35,801 bases of DNA from Macrocybe gigantea (taxonomy: Eukaryota; Basidiomycota; Agaricomycetes; Agaricales; Callistosporiaceae). The notes beneath the pieces were generated by a model, which made no database searches, was not told where the DNA came from, and worked only from the letters and a program-made list of their open reading frames with translations. Both the position numbers and the translations under genes were made by a program. Shown here in pieces: positions 11,705 through 22,952 of this stretch; positions within the stretch are counted from its first letter, which is position 1, and every line of letters begins with the position of its first letter. The stretch is taken from NCBI GenBank assembly GCA_011319805.1, contig SJRY01000207.1, positions 1-35,801 on the forward strand, read 5' to 3'.

Positions 11705-12567
11705 ATGCCACACAAGCGCGCAAAACGTTCCGTTCGCCAGAAAACCCGGTCCCAATTGTTGGTATTATTCCATTGATTCAATGCAGTGAACGGAATTAAT
11801 CATGCTATCTACAGAGGAGAGGATCTTGTACCAGAGAATGACTTGCTGAGCGACGAAGCAATCCCGAAATCTGCAGCGCGCGTTCTAAATGCCGCATCCA
11901 TCAGAGAACAATGGAAGTTGAAAAAGAGAGCATTGGAAGGAACCCAAGACGAGAAGGGCTTCGGCAAACGGAGAAGGGTTGACAAGGAAGAAAAGCTAGG
12001 CGATAAATCAAAGGTGGAAAAAGCGCTGTCACGCCTCACGATAAAACCAGGGGAGTCGATTCAACATTTCAATCGGTATGCGTCCAGACTTTGGCTTCGA
12101 TTCTTGTTGACTTCGGAAAAAGGAGAGTTGAGGAAGACATGCGTCCATTGGTGAAGGCCGCAGTGCAATCCTCGAGCGCCGTCATTCGTAATGCTCGAAA
12201 GGAGGTGATCGCCAAGACGAAGGAAAGCCAGATGAAATCCGCAGATACTGCAAGCCAATCTGAAAAGGGAGGCAGCGATGAAAAGCAGCAGTTTTCACCG
12301 CCTTCCTCCAAAGCGAAAGACTTCCAGAAGCACCCTTCCTCCGCGCCTCGTCGTCTGAACGATATCGCCAAAGCCCCACCAGATCTCAAAAATCTGCCTC
12401 GAGGAGCCAAAAAAGTCCCCAACCCTGCGTTGAGAAGTGAAACGGTATTGTCCATGGCTCAGAAGGCCATGATGGAAAAAGAGAGGGAAAGCGTCATTGC
12501 GAGGTATAGGGCGCTTAAAGCCAGCCGTTATAGGTCCAATGGAGAAAAGAGCGGAGGTATCGGCTAG
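11705..12567 (+). CDS. basic CCDC137-like protein, probably nucleolar
   Basis: Three exons, 11705-11757, 11815-12075 and 12123-12567, give 252 residues with an open frame throughout. Both introns (57 and 47 nt) are GT-AG. The protein opens with a very basic MPHKRAKRSVRQKTRSQ, has a bipartite nuclear-signal-like KKRALEG...KRRRVDKEEK near residues 60-90, and then LTIKPGESIQHFNRRVEEDMRPL, a pattern like the GES-containing helix of CCDC137-type proteins. The C-terminal half is rich in Lys, Ser and Pro and ends in a basic helix (MAQKAMMEKERESVIARYR). The start was chosen because the splice from 11757 to 11815 restores a conserved-looking GEDLVPE segment. A nucleolar or ribosome-assembly role is inference; the family match is by pattern only. 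Confidence 0.65.
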
Positions 12568-14072
12568 ATTCCATGCTTGTTTGCCGGAAGAGGAAGGGAT
12601 CACAAGCAGGCGAAATGGTAGTGAGTATGGGCCCCTGCCAGCGTCTCCTGGCTGTTCTTAACATCGTGGTGTTGCTTCACCTGAAATCTATAGGACCGAT
12701 TTCGTTACCTTTCATTTATCGACAAGACATGCGTACTAACACGCGTCTTTGAGCAGTCATTGAGCGCTGGTGTGCCCACCCGCCACGAAGCCATGCTCAT
12801 CAGAGCATTTGCTGGACGTTTTCCAAAGAGGAACAACCCACGGTAACGGTGCGTACGTGTTGTAGGGAGCTGGCGCATTCAGCATGGCCACTCGGCGTTT
12901 TCAAGGCGACTGTCCTGTACAACATGCCCTCTGTGATGTGCAACAAATCGAGCTGGTCGTATTCTCCTCTTTCAAAGCTGTGTTCATTCCGCGAAAGCTC
13001 CCACTCAGTCTCGTGATGCCCAAGAGAAAAGGCTTACCGTATTAGGCCACCCCTGATAGCCTTCAACACTGCATGAAGTGGCAGAAACGGCGGTGCCGAT
13101 TTCGTCAGCGAATGCGGTGCTGTTGCGCCTGTTCCCACATTGTGTCCATCCCCTTTCTGTGAGAGATAGCCAAGATCAGAGATCAACACACGCCGCTCGC
13201 GGGCACAGCGTCCGTTTTTGGGAACTCTGTCAATATTGTTACTCTTCCGACACATCAACAATTGATGTTTCTGGCGTGTGCCAATGCCGAACCACTGCCA
13301 GTTGGTAACCTTCGAAAGCCATGGCCCGAGTCGTCACGGACTTCACACGCTGCTCCTGCAAGGCACAGGCACTAGACTTCTAACATTCGACGAGCTCCTT
13401 GTCGTGCTTGCTTCAATCAATGATACTCCTCCTTACCATATACCCTGCGTCGTGTTCATCACTATCCGTATCATTTAGACGATTAACAGCGACTTTTGTT
13501 TAGCAAGTTGCCTCTGGGAAAGAGACCCCCATCAATGGTTGCGGGGGCGAGTCATGCTGTGCAACATTCTATTCGTTTCAAATGTTATCCAATTTTGTCC
13601 AACTATGGAGATGTGGGGGGACTTCCATTTCGACTTACCTTAGCTGGATGCCGCCGGACGTCCTACGTCAGTTCGTACCTCCGTTCGACGAGAAGGAGGC
13701 ACTACGTCCGAGGCATTCGGGCGCTTGACCAATGCTTGCCCGCGACCGACGGCGCACCCTGCTTCGCTTTTCGACGCGAATCTCACGGTCCCAAGTCAAT
13801 CAAGATTCTGAATGCATCTGACTCGGTAGTTCGAGCGATCCCGTATACGGCATCTCTGGTAACGCCCGTTAATACAGGATACACATACGTGATGGCTACT
13901 GCACCACGCCCGGCACAGATGGCTAGTGCAGCTGTCAATGTGTCGTGTTCTAGTCACCTCGGAGTATTTAATCACTGCATGCCTTCCTACGATGTCTGGA
14001 TCTTGTCACCCCTACGCTCTTCTGTCCCTCGGTCTCGCGGTCCACGCTGGACACCCCCTGGCGGCGGTCTTG
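12568..14072. other. intergenic region with an unassigned open frame
   Basis: 1.5 kb upstream of the MFS gene. A plus-strand frame at 13496-14128 is open for 210 codons but is arginine-rich, has no recognised features and runs out of frame into the MFS gene. A short TYLSWMPPDVLRQFVPPFDE-like stretch in another frame (about 13630-13730) looks more protein-like and may be a gene remnant. Neither is supported as a gene. Confidence 0.3.
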
Positions 14073-15720
14073 ATGCAAGATTTAGAAAAGCTCGAACAGC
14101 CTGCTGCGTTATCTTATCCCCACTCTAATGATCGCATTGACAAAGACGATGGCCCTGTTGACGTACTACCCAGCAACGCTTCTGCAACTCAGTCTTCAAA
14201 CTCGTTGAAGCAAGGAGGCGATGGCTACGAGTTTCCAGAAGGCGGGCACAGGGCTTACTTGACGGTGTTGGGAGCTTTCTTTGCTTTGTTCTGCACTTTC
14301 GGGCAGATGAATGCATTCGGAACGTACCAAGCATGGTACTCCACCCACCAACTCCGCCACATGACTCCCTCCACTATATCATGGATAGGGTCCCTACAGC
14401 TTTGGGTTTTCTTCTTTTCCGTGAGCATTTGTTCTGAGACTTGTCTTCTTGGGAATGAATTACTGAGTGGCGTCATGTCCTCGGCCAGGGTGGCCCCATC
14501 GGCCGTTTGTACGATCTTATCGGACCGAGGATTCTGATGCTCGCTGGAACAGTAATATTCACCCTTTCCATAATGATGACCAGCATCGCTACCCAATACT
14601 ACCAATACATTCTGGCTCAAGGGCTCTTGTTTGGACTCGGGGTTGGATTGTTGTACGTATGCAGTTTCTGATTGATGTTTCTGTTCTCTAAATGCATATT
14701 TGCAGGTTTTACCCTCCGCTAGCCAGCGTATCGACATACTTTCGCAGGTATCGCGCAACAGCTCTTGGAATAGCCGCAGCGGGATCCAGCGTAGGCATGT
14801 CTTCTCTCCTCCTGCTATAGGACTATCGTTTAACACGACAATACGTCAGGTGGCGTTGTTTACCCGATAATGCTTCAGCGCCTGTTCGCAAGTCTCGAAT
14901 TCGGATGGGCCGTCCGAATTGCTGGATTAGTTTCCGCGGCATGCTGTGTAACAGCAGTGCTGACCGTAACGAGCTTGCCACATCCGAACAAATCAGGATC
15001 ATGTGTCTGCGTTGGCACGTTTACCGACACTCGATATATCCTTCTAGCCGTTGGAAGCTGTTTTGTGGCTCTGGGTACGGAAACTTGACCTTTTAATTCT
15101 GCAGTGGAGACTAACAAATGCGATTTTATTCTAGGCCTGTTCATCCCATTTTTCTACATCGTCGAGTACGCCCATAGCCTCGACATTTCTGCTGGCATCA
15201 GTTTCTATGTTCTAGCCGTCATGAACGCGGGCGGGGTGTTCGGGCGAGTGGCGCCAGCATATCTCTCCGACATTGTTGGCCATTTCAATCTCCTCACGCC
15301 TTCGGCATTCCTTTCGGGACTATCATGTCTGGTCTTTTGGATGTTCTCGAGGTCCTTGGTTTCGATCATGATTTTCTCTGCCATCTATGGATTCTTCTCC
15401 GGAGCATTCATTTCGGTGGTAACGCCGTGTGTGGCGCAGATATCGGAGATTGAGCAGATCGGGACGAGGTTGGGTGTTCTATACTCAATCATCTCTTTTC
15501 CGTGAGTTGCATCTCTGCTGCTTTTGTACATTCTTATTCAACCGACGATTATCAATCTAGGGCGCTGGTTGGAGGGCCCGCTGCTGGCGCGCTACTCATG
15601 CGGGGACACGGCTCGTACAATGGGATGATCGCGTTTTCAGGTGCCACCGTCGTTGCTGGCTCCATAATCATCCTCTTCTCCAAATTCGCTATCGACAGAA
15701 GAATCCTGGCTCGCGTCTAA
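14073..15720 (+). CDS. MFS transporter, monocarboxylate-transporter-like
   Basis: Six exons: 14073-14420, 14489-14652, 14706-14790, 14850-15074, 15135-15501 and 15561-15720, about 449 residues. A hydrophilic N-terminal tail of some 50 residues leads into EGGHRAYLTVLGAFFALFCTFGQMNAFGTYQ, the entry to helix 1 in fungal monocarboxylate-porter-like proteins. Further marks are GGPIGRLYDLIGPR in the loop after helix 2, GLGVGLLFYPPLASVSTYFRRYRATALGIAAAGSS, and a second half with FIPFFYIVEYA and NAGGVFGRVAPAYLSDIVG. About twelve membrane helices are visible. The third intron is awkward: with a GT donor (14791) the frame is one base short, while a GC donor at 14789 keeps it open. The cargo is unknown; relatives move carboxylates, riboflavin or small metabolites. 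An upstream in-frame ATG at 13995 is a less likely start. Confidence 0.85.
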
Positions 15721-18700
15721 ACAAATGCACGAATCCATTATAATAACATTTCATTGATCACGCATTCAAGTCACCTGCTCACATCTACGTTAACACCGTT
15801 CCACCCCTTCAATCCAAGTGCATATAACAGTTCAATCCACCATATTTATCTTATTCCTATACACTGCATTTCCTTACATATATCTTTGTTCATTTCTTCG
15901 CAAGGAATCTTTTTATTCTTTTTTCGTTATACATACCTACTTCCATTCCCTGACCTCACTAAGTGTACACTACTATTTCCTCATTCAATGTTGATTGTAT
16001 TTTTATCGTAATATCTAAATCAGAAGCTAGGTACCTTTGAAAGGGATTTAATGACAGCGACCAACATGGACATACGCTGCCAGCGCGCTCCAGGGACATA
16101 GCGATTCCAAGCAAGTGATCACGTCCTTAGCAACTTGCACTTCACTTTGATTTTAGCGAGCACTGTGAATCATCGCCCACGTCTTCTCACCCTTTCTCGC
16201 GCTTAAGTACTAACTAGCCAAGATGTGACGAACTGATGTACTCGCATTGGATGCTTTGCTTGAGCGAGATCAGCACCATCTAAAGCATACGATGGTTGAG
16301 AAAGGACATACTGTAGGTACTCCGATCTTGTGAAATCGCAATCGAAATCCCTCGACTCTTCTGGGTGTTAGACTCTGCACACGCACACAGGCGCTAGAAA
16401 AGGACAGGAAGTACTGCAGCGCTGCATACCTTTCGGGAGTGGTTAATGCATGGCTTCTACAGCCCGCCACAACCGACTTAGAGTAGATCCGGGACCCGTT
16501 GACGTCTAGATCAAATCACAACGTGCAAGCGGCATCAAGGCCCTTCACCAACCTCGCGTTAATCATTGCCTTATATTCCCTTACCTGTGTGGGACCATTT
16601 GATATCTGGCGCGCCCAAATCGCGTTCCGTCTTTAGCGCGAGCGCTCGGTGGTCTGCAAACGGCATGTTTGCACGAATGACGCTTTGCTTTCCGACTTTA
16701 TCGGGAGTACGCATCTCCTCGTGGCCACTCTCGGATAACCATTCGCCTGAATGGTCCTACAATGTGACTTTCGTGTTTAGGTCATGACCGCACAACGCTG
16801 GTCGCTCTTGCATGAAAAATCCGGGGACACCTTGCGTTGGAGGCAAACCTTTGATGTTTCTTTCCCGCAACACTGCTGGGAGACAACAAGGCGTGAACCT
16901 GTAACCGGGCAAATTGGAAGGTCGCACCCACCGTTGACGACCCCCCAGAGCGATCGCGAAGAGCAGCGAGACAGCCTCGTTCAAAAACAGGTAGCGTCCA
17001 AGATAGGGCAATTTGAGTGGAGAGAGCACGCTCGATCATGACCGTCTGCGCAGCTTGCTCCTGATCGAATATCGATGCTGTAGGGCCAGGCCACGACTTG
17101 ACGATATGCCATGACCTCAGGGACAAGTAACAGATAGACTCGTAGGTCACCTGGATTTAAGTGCGACGAAGTTCAAGCATCGTTTACTCTGAAAACTGTC
17201 TGTCTCGTCACCTGCTAGGCCAGCAACTACCAACTAACCAGTTTGAAAAAGTGCTTGCTAAAATTCGTGATAGAGGTGAACGGTCCACGAAAACTGAATG
17301 CAAATGCGTGATTGTGCTTAGTCAGTAGATTGCCCGTTGGTTCATTCTCAACTTCCTTTGCAGCTTCCATGCACCAAACGCCGTACGTCCGACAATTTCA
17401 GGTACGTGACTTCTCAATGCCTTAACGCCATGATAAGGGTGATTGTAGAATATGATCACTCAACCTCTTTCGCGACTTGAAGATATATCACTTTTGCTGA
17501 GGCATGCATCTAGATGCGTCCCTCCTTTTTGTTCGACTAATATATTCTTTGTCCGTTCTAGAGGTTAAGTCAAACTCGAGCTGCACTTCCAGGTCCATTT
17601 GAAATTCCGCGTCGGACCCACAGTGCTAAATGCCCGCTGCTGGACTAAATACACCGTCACAACCACGTCAGTCTCAACAGGGATCAGAGAGCTTTCATTC
17701 ATCGCTTGTTCCAGTCCGGAGAAGACATGTGTTAGGACATAGATGGCGACAGTGACTTGCAATATTCCGCTAGGGCCAGGCTCAAGTGACAGGAACAGAA
17801 CGTATCCTAATCTTTTCATGTTCGATCCACTGATTTGTCTCAGCTCTTGCTCTGGTATCAGTTTTCCTGTCCGATCTAGTGCATGCATCCTGCGCAATGG
17901 AAGCTATCAAGGGCCCTTCACACGAGCTTGTCTCGTGTTCTAATTTTGAGGAAATGATGAACCCGTGTCCACGCCTTCCTTTACTAGCAATTTGAGTTCC
18001 TTGTTAGCTCGCCTTGCTTCCCTCGCGAATGTCAAGAATCTGAACCTCATGGCTACAACTACATCGCCGCATCATCACCACGAATCCCCATCCCATTGCC
18101 GATTAGCTGCGATCAGGCAGATAGTGGCAGCCTTCGACGATCCTTCTTTTTCTGTGACGACCTGAACTCAAATTAATCCAGTGACATTTTGGATGGCGCC
18201 AAACTGTTGTATGTCAGAGTGTCTGGTCCGGGAGTCAGCAACCGTGCTTCCTCTCCAGTCCTGGTTTCAGGGTACGTCCTTTTTCTCCGACCGTGAGTTC
18301 TCATCCCTTGTCATTTTGATCTTTTTGCCGTTCTAAAACTTTCTCCCTCCGCTCAGCCAGAAACAATTCATCGGTTCGGAGGGAATGTGAACATGAGGTC
18401 CTCAGACTCGTATCTATCGGTTTACCCTAGCTTTTGCTCAGTGAATCCATCAAGACCACGCTGGTAGCTTTGGCGGAATGATTCATGCTCAGTGCCCATG
18501 ACGAACAACTCTCACGCAGCGGAGAGGCGCCGGTCTCCATTCAGGATCACGCTCCAGCCAACTAACGCCATTTCACCCCTGGATGAACGCTGTGAGCCCG
18601 TTTCCCTTGGGTAACGCCATTCGCAAATAGCAAAATCCTTTTATCTGATGTCTGGAAGAGTTGTTTCCGGGAATGCACCCTGGACCCCAGGACCAGGCTC

Positions 18701-19089
18701 AGAAGGCACAATGCTCTCACTCTTCACAGATGCTATGCGTGAGAAATTTTGGACAGGCAGAATGGAATGGAAGCCCTTGCACTAACTCATGTGCTATGTC
18801 GGTCAAACCTCAATGGCGACATCTCGATGCGAGCACTTTCACAATTTCCCGGCCAGTCGTATTCTTTTGAAAGCTGTTATTGATCTCTTTCTGTTTGGCC
18901 CTGGATCTGCTCCAAAGGAACCATCATTACTCCCACTGGCAGTTGAACCAAGTTCAAATCCGTCCCTTCCCCAACTGTCTGGCATGGAACACGGGGATGC
19001 ACCAATATGATATTCTGATGCGTTGCCTCTTAATATACTTTTTTTCATTCTGGCCGTCACAACATATGTCGGAGTCATCGCACCGCCGG
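15721..19089. other. long gene-poor interval
   Basis: About 3.4 kb with no gene I can support, the largest such gap in the window. The first 300 bases are AT-rich 3' flank of the MFS gene. Minus-strand frames at 17565-17897 and 16757-17150 have hydrophobic stretches that might be decayed membrane-protein exons. A 46-codon frame at 18648-18785 (+) is too short to judge. Confidence 0.35.
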
Positions 19090-19098
19090 CTTAAAAAG
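19090..19098 (+). promoter_or_regulatory. TATA-like box of cluster gene A
   Basis: CTTAAAAAG, 70 bases upstream of the ATG at 19160; genes B, C and D have similar boxes at a similar distance. Confidence 0.4.
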
Positions 19099-19159
19099 AC
19101 GAGGTGTAACTCAGATTCTCATCCCAGTTACCTTGATTGCACCTGTTGATTTGTGGAAT

Positions 19160-20756
19160 ATGGCCGCCGTCGCAACGCTCAGCTACGAGGAAGCTCTCAA
19201 TGTCATTGAGCTCTGGAAGACTCAGCCTCCCTCCGAGGAGGAACAGATCACTTTCGCAGATGCAGCTATGAAGCTGTTGAGCGATGAGGAACAGGTGCGG
19301 AAATTCATAGAGAACGTCAAAGTCGTTGGCACCGTCTCCATCGAAATCAATAACTCCTTTAACCATGTCGACCGAGAATTTGGGGACATGGTCCAGCAAT
19401 ATGGAAGAGATTTTCCCGAGCTCGCCGGATTCCATTCCAACTGGAGGTCTTACAAGACGGTAAACCAACGAACATCTCTGTCGTGGATTATCAATTTGAC
19501 ACGGCCATCTTGCAGCGTTGGGTGAACCATCTTTGGCTCTCACATGATGTCGCGAATGACGCCATCTCTGTCTTGCGAAGTGAGCCACTTTCATTCTCTG
19601 TCTGACTTCACATCTGAACTCACACCCTTCCCTTGGCTCAGGGTTCGATAATATTTATCTTGTGATGGTGCAAAACATCAAAACCGACCAGGACCGCCTG
19701 AATGTCATAAAGGAGCTCCAGCAGTTTACGGCACGTCTGTGGTGTCATTTCGTTCGTCCTTTTTCCTGATATCCCGACAGGATGAGAAACATGATAGATC
19801 CATCGAGATGTCGAACGGGTTCCAGGAACTCGAAAGAGACATAGAGTATTTCCAGACCCGTTTCGGACGATTCCTTGCCGATAAGAAAATCGATCTGGAT
19901 AGAGAGGCGACGCGGTTAGTGGACGAGATTAACGGCCTTAGAAGGCAAATTTCAAGGTACGTTCCATCCGCAGTAACTGATTGTGGTCCTAATGGTGATT
20001 TTTTGGCAGCTTGGATGGAAAGGTTCGTTTCTGGTTTAATACTCCGCAGATTCGAACTGAATTGATCTGGGCAGATCAGGGATGCTGAGACAGCACTTGC
20101 AGTGTCAGGCGGTCTTCTCAATGTACGTGGAATGGTCATGAAAGATGATATTGGACTAAGAGAAATTTGCCATCTTTTCACTGTCTTTCAAGCTCATTGG
20201 ATTGATCGTGTCTGGTTCAGTCCTCTCTTCCTTGCGGTCTGAACGTCAAGGTACGTCATCTGTGACCTTCAACTGCGGCAGTGCCAACGTTACTGACACC
20301 ATGCCAGGAAAGTACAACCAGTTGAGGTACAAGCAAAACCAGCTTGCAGACGTCAATCGAAGACAACGAGCGCTCCCGCACCTTAAGACGGATTTTGATG
20401 ACGTAAAACCGAACATCGAGCTGATCTGCGAAAAGCTCATCTTGTTCGGTGAAATATGGTCTTCCGTGAGTCATTATCCATATAATCTAGCCTTCCATCT
20501 GTGCTGATAAGAATTCGTGCAGGTTCGAAGCCAAAGCGTGCAATTCCGCAAGCACCTTGAAGGCGGAATGGGGGCAATCGGAAACCTGGTGAGCCGATGC
20601 TTCGTTTTGGTCATTTTGAAAGCAAGCGCCCGACTGACAAGATTTCAGCGATTCAGAAAGGAAGTCGAATTGGCGAGAGACGTTTGTGCTCCTCTCGAAC
20701 GCGGCTTGGCGCAATACGTCGATGTGATCGAGCATTCTGGCATAGTCAAGCCTTGA
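19160..20756 (+). CDS. cluster gene A: putative ClyA/HBL-like alpha-helical pore-forming-type protein
   Basis: Ten exons: 19160-19459, 19516-19579, 19642-19730, 19781-19956, 20010-20022, 20075-20122, 20193-20250, 20308-20465, 20523-20588 and 20649-20756; 359 residues, open throughout. There is no signal peptide. Residues 1-200 are charged, heptad-like helices. Exons 6 and 7 (roughly residues 215-250) encode two hydrophobic stretches, LAVSGGLL and LIGLIVSGSVL, with little charge. Long charged helices follow, then the ending EHSGIVKP. Helical bundle plus a central hydrophobic hairpin is the plan of ClyA, HBL and NHE proteins, and HBL-like proteins are reported in basidiomycetes. The assignment is by architecture, not alignment; a coiled-coil protein with another role is the alternative. 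Intron 3 (19731-19780) is GC-AG (GCACGT). Confidence 0.7.
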
Positions 20757-21269
20757 AATAAAGTCGAAGAGACAATTGGGAAACGGGACGGAATGACTTA
20801 GCCCATCGTCTGTAACAATACCGTCGTGTTGAGAATGTGATGATTTTGTGATCCTCGTTCGCTTGTTCCTTCCAGTGCCACAAAAACCAAACGAACATAG
20901 GTATTGCCCTCCGTTGGCAAATTAATGAAATGAAAATTACGCTATGCCAAATAGTGATTCAATTCTCAGAATTCTAGAAGGAACGAAAAAAGGTCCAACG
21001 AAAGAGATCACCCTCGGCTTCACCTTCAATGTACTTGGCGTACAGCAGTATGATGATCAGTTAGAAGCATATGAGGGGAATTGAAGATGTGATTCGCAAT
21101 GCTATGGAGTTGCCTTCATGAATACAATTTATCTGATTTAAAGAATGTAGCAACAGCCATAGGCGGAACTGTTCGTATGTGAGTTTGCGATGCCTTCATG
21201 AAAATACAAATTATCTTTCGGGGTGCTAGACGCTCGGACATTCACAACAAATCGATACAGCTACACAAA
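20757..21269. other. convergent spacer between cluster genes A and D
   Basis: Holds the 3' ends of A (+) and D (-). AT-rich, with GCAATG/CATTGC-like and TGCCTTCATGAA repeats (the latter at about 21112 and 21190). No coding frame is supported. Confidence 0.4.
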
Positions 21270-22139
21270 TCACTCGAGTCTCTCCGCGTATCTGTTCAAC
21301 ACTTGTCTGAGTTTCTCGCATCCTGCCTTCACGGGAGCGAGTTCTTTCTGGAGCTCCTGCAATCGAACATTAAGCACATGCAGAATACGTGTGATATATG
21401 ACAAGTGAGTTCACCTCGACCGTCTTCTTGATATCCTTGGATAACTCGAGGACTCGGATGACATGGTTAGCCTCACCCGCCATCTAAACGATTGCTGTCT
21501 TGAACACAGCTGCGAGGGAATAAAAGAAAAAGGAAGCGAGACGCACGAGTCCCTCAATTTCGGTGAACGCTGCTTTTACCGCCTGAAGGCCATCGAACTT
21601 ATAATTCCTCAAAGAATCCGGTTCCTGGAACGGGCGAACCATCAGCACAAGCTCGGTTCGTCCAGTGAACGCAACAAACAGCCAGGAAGCTCTTAAGCTC
21701 GCCGATGACTTCTTGACGGTCCTGATCGCTCGTGATGTCGCCTACCAACGACAAGAAAACTTCCACAAATCCTGTTGGTGAAAATGTGTTGAAGAGTCGC
21801 GTCGACATTGACACTAGAGCACTGACGCTTGAAACGGGCCGAAATTGCGGAAGCGCCGTCGCGAGACTGCCGAAGCTCGCCCGTCCAGCGCTGGAATAAA
21901 GTGAGCGGAGGTCGTGAACAAAGATGAAACAAAACTCATACATCGCTAAATGCCTTTGTGGTCGCCTGTAGTTCGGAGACGATTTTGAGGTTGCCAGCAT
22001 GCTTGTTCGCAAAATCTTCGGCGTCGCGCTTGGCATGTGCGACGCCTTTGTCGACGGTGATCACTTCATCGGACAGAGTTTGGACCTTATTAATGTAGCC
22101 CTCCGGGTGCGCGAGCGGGGAGTCGTAAGAAGAGGACAT
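21270..22139 (-). CDS. cluster gene D: shorter inverted paralogue lacking the hydrophobic hairpin
   Basis: Six exons on the minus strand: 22139-21942, 21890-21827, 21771-21683, 21624-21547, 21483-21415 and 21356-21270, about 194 residues, open throughout. Homology to A/B/C rests on three points. Exon 2 is exactly 64 nt and begins with Arg-Trp; exon 3 is 89 nt in the same phase and encodes VFLSLVGDITSDQDRQEVI, matching the MVQNIKTD.DRL.VI segment; and the last exon ends in a similar CxxLRxxLxRYAExLE helix. The exons that would carry the two hydrophobic segments and the second long coil are missing, so it should be fully soluble. The donor of intron 3 is either GC at 21682 or a GT three bases further on. 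A partner, regulator or decaying copy are all possible. Confidence 0.65.
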
Positions 22140-22202
22140 TTTTGGTTTCTGCGAAGTAAAGGGGAATTATTGCTGGATTGAAGTCGCGCAGCACGAATTT
22201 TT

Positions 22203-22210
22203 ATTTTATA
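22203..22210 (-). promoter_or_regulatory. TATA box of cluster gene D
   Basis: TATAAAAT on the minus strand, 71 bases upstream of the ATG at 22139. Confidence 0.55.
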
Positions 22211-22884
22211 CCGCAAGTCCGTCAAAGGAATCTTCACATGGAAATTCTACCTGATCTGTACTCCGCAATGAACTCCTCAGCTGTCATCTGAAAGATCACT
22301 CACTGTCTGGACCCCAAAACCACGCGCATCACGCGCCCTACTTCACAGCTTCACCGCTTCACGTATCCTCCGGAGGAAGGAGAACATTCGATTGTAATGA
22401 CAGGCTTGGCTTGGATGAACATGGTCGTCACACGTGGGAACCTGATTGTCATACACAAGACAAGATGAATGGAAGTCGTCAGTATTTCCAACTGCACTCT
22501 TCATCACATTGAACCTGATAATAGTAAGATATCATCGACTTTTCTGTGCAGCAGTCGTGGGATCCAACAAAACATGTCCTTCATTTCTCCTTTTTCTCAA
22601 TTCCTGAGGTCAATTTCACTCCTGGCATCTCCAGATTGTTTCCAAAACCGACGACGACTTCCAATCTGTGTGTTTCTGACACGGATGCTTTGTCGGTACT
22701 AATTTTTCGCCGGATGATTGCGGCCCTGAACATGACTTCTTCGTTCAGAATGAAGATAAGTCATCGAAGTCAGGAGCGAGTTCTGACACCAGGTTTTTCG
22801 GGAATTATTATTTTTATTCCACGTTCTCTGCGAGTGTCCAAGGGGTTCATCATTATCATCCGTCGAAATGCATTTCACGATCCG
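22211..22884. other. divergent promoter region of cluster genes D and B
   Basis: About 0.7 kb between head-to-head genes D (-) and B (+). No coding frame with support; it should carry regulatory sites for both. Confidence 0.4.
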
Positions 22885-22893
22885 CATAAAAAG
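22885..22893 (+). promoter_or_regulatory. TATA-like box of cluster gene B
   Basis: CATAAAAAG, 68 bases upstream of the ATG at 22953. Confidence 0.45.
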
Positions 22894-22952
22894 CCTGGAG
22901 CACATGCTGATTCGTGGCGACACTTGTACCTCGCAAACCACATCTATTCGAC

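Noticed and set aside
13496..14128. 210-codon open frame upstream of the MFS gene
   Set aside because: Arginine-rich composition, no family features, and it overlaps the MFS start in another frame; likely chance.
16757..17150. Possible DUF6533-like membrane protein fragment on the minus strand
   Set aside because: The resemblance needs frame changes and conserved residues are too few to support it.
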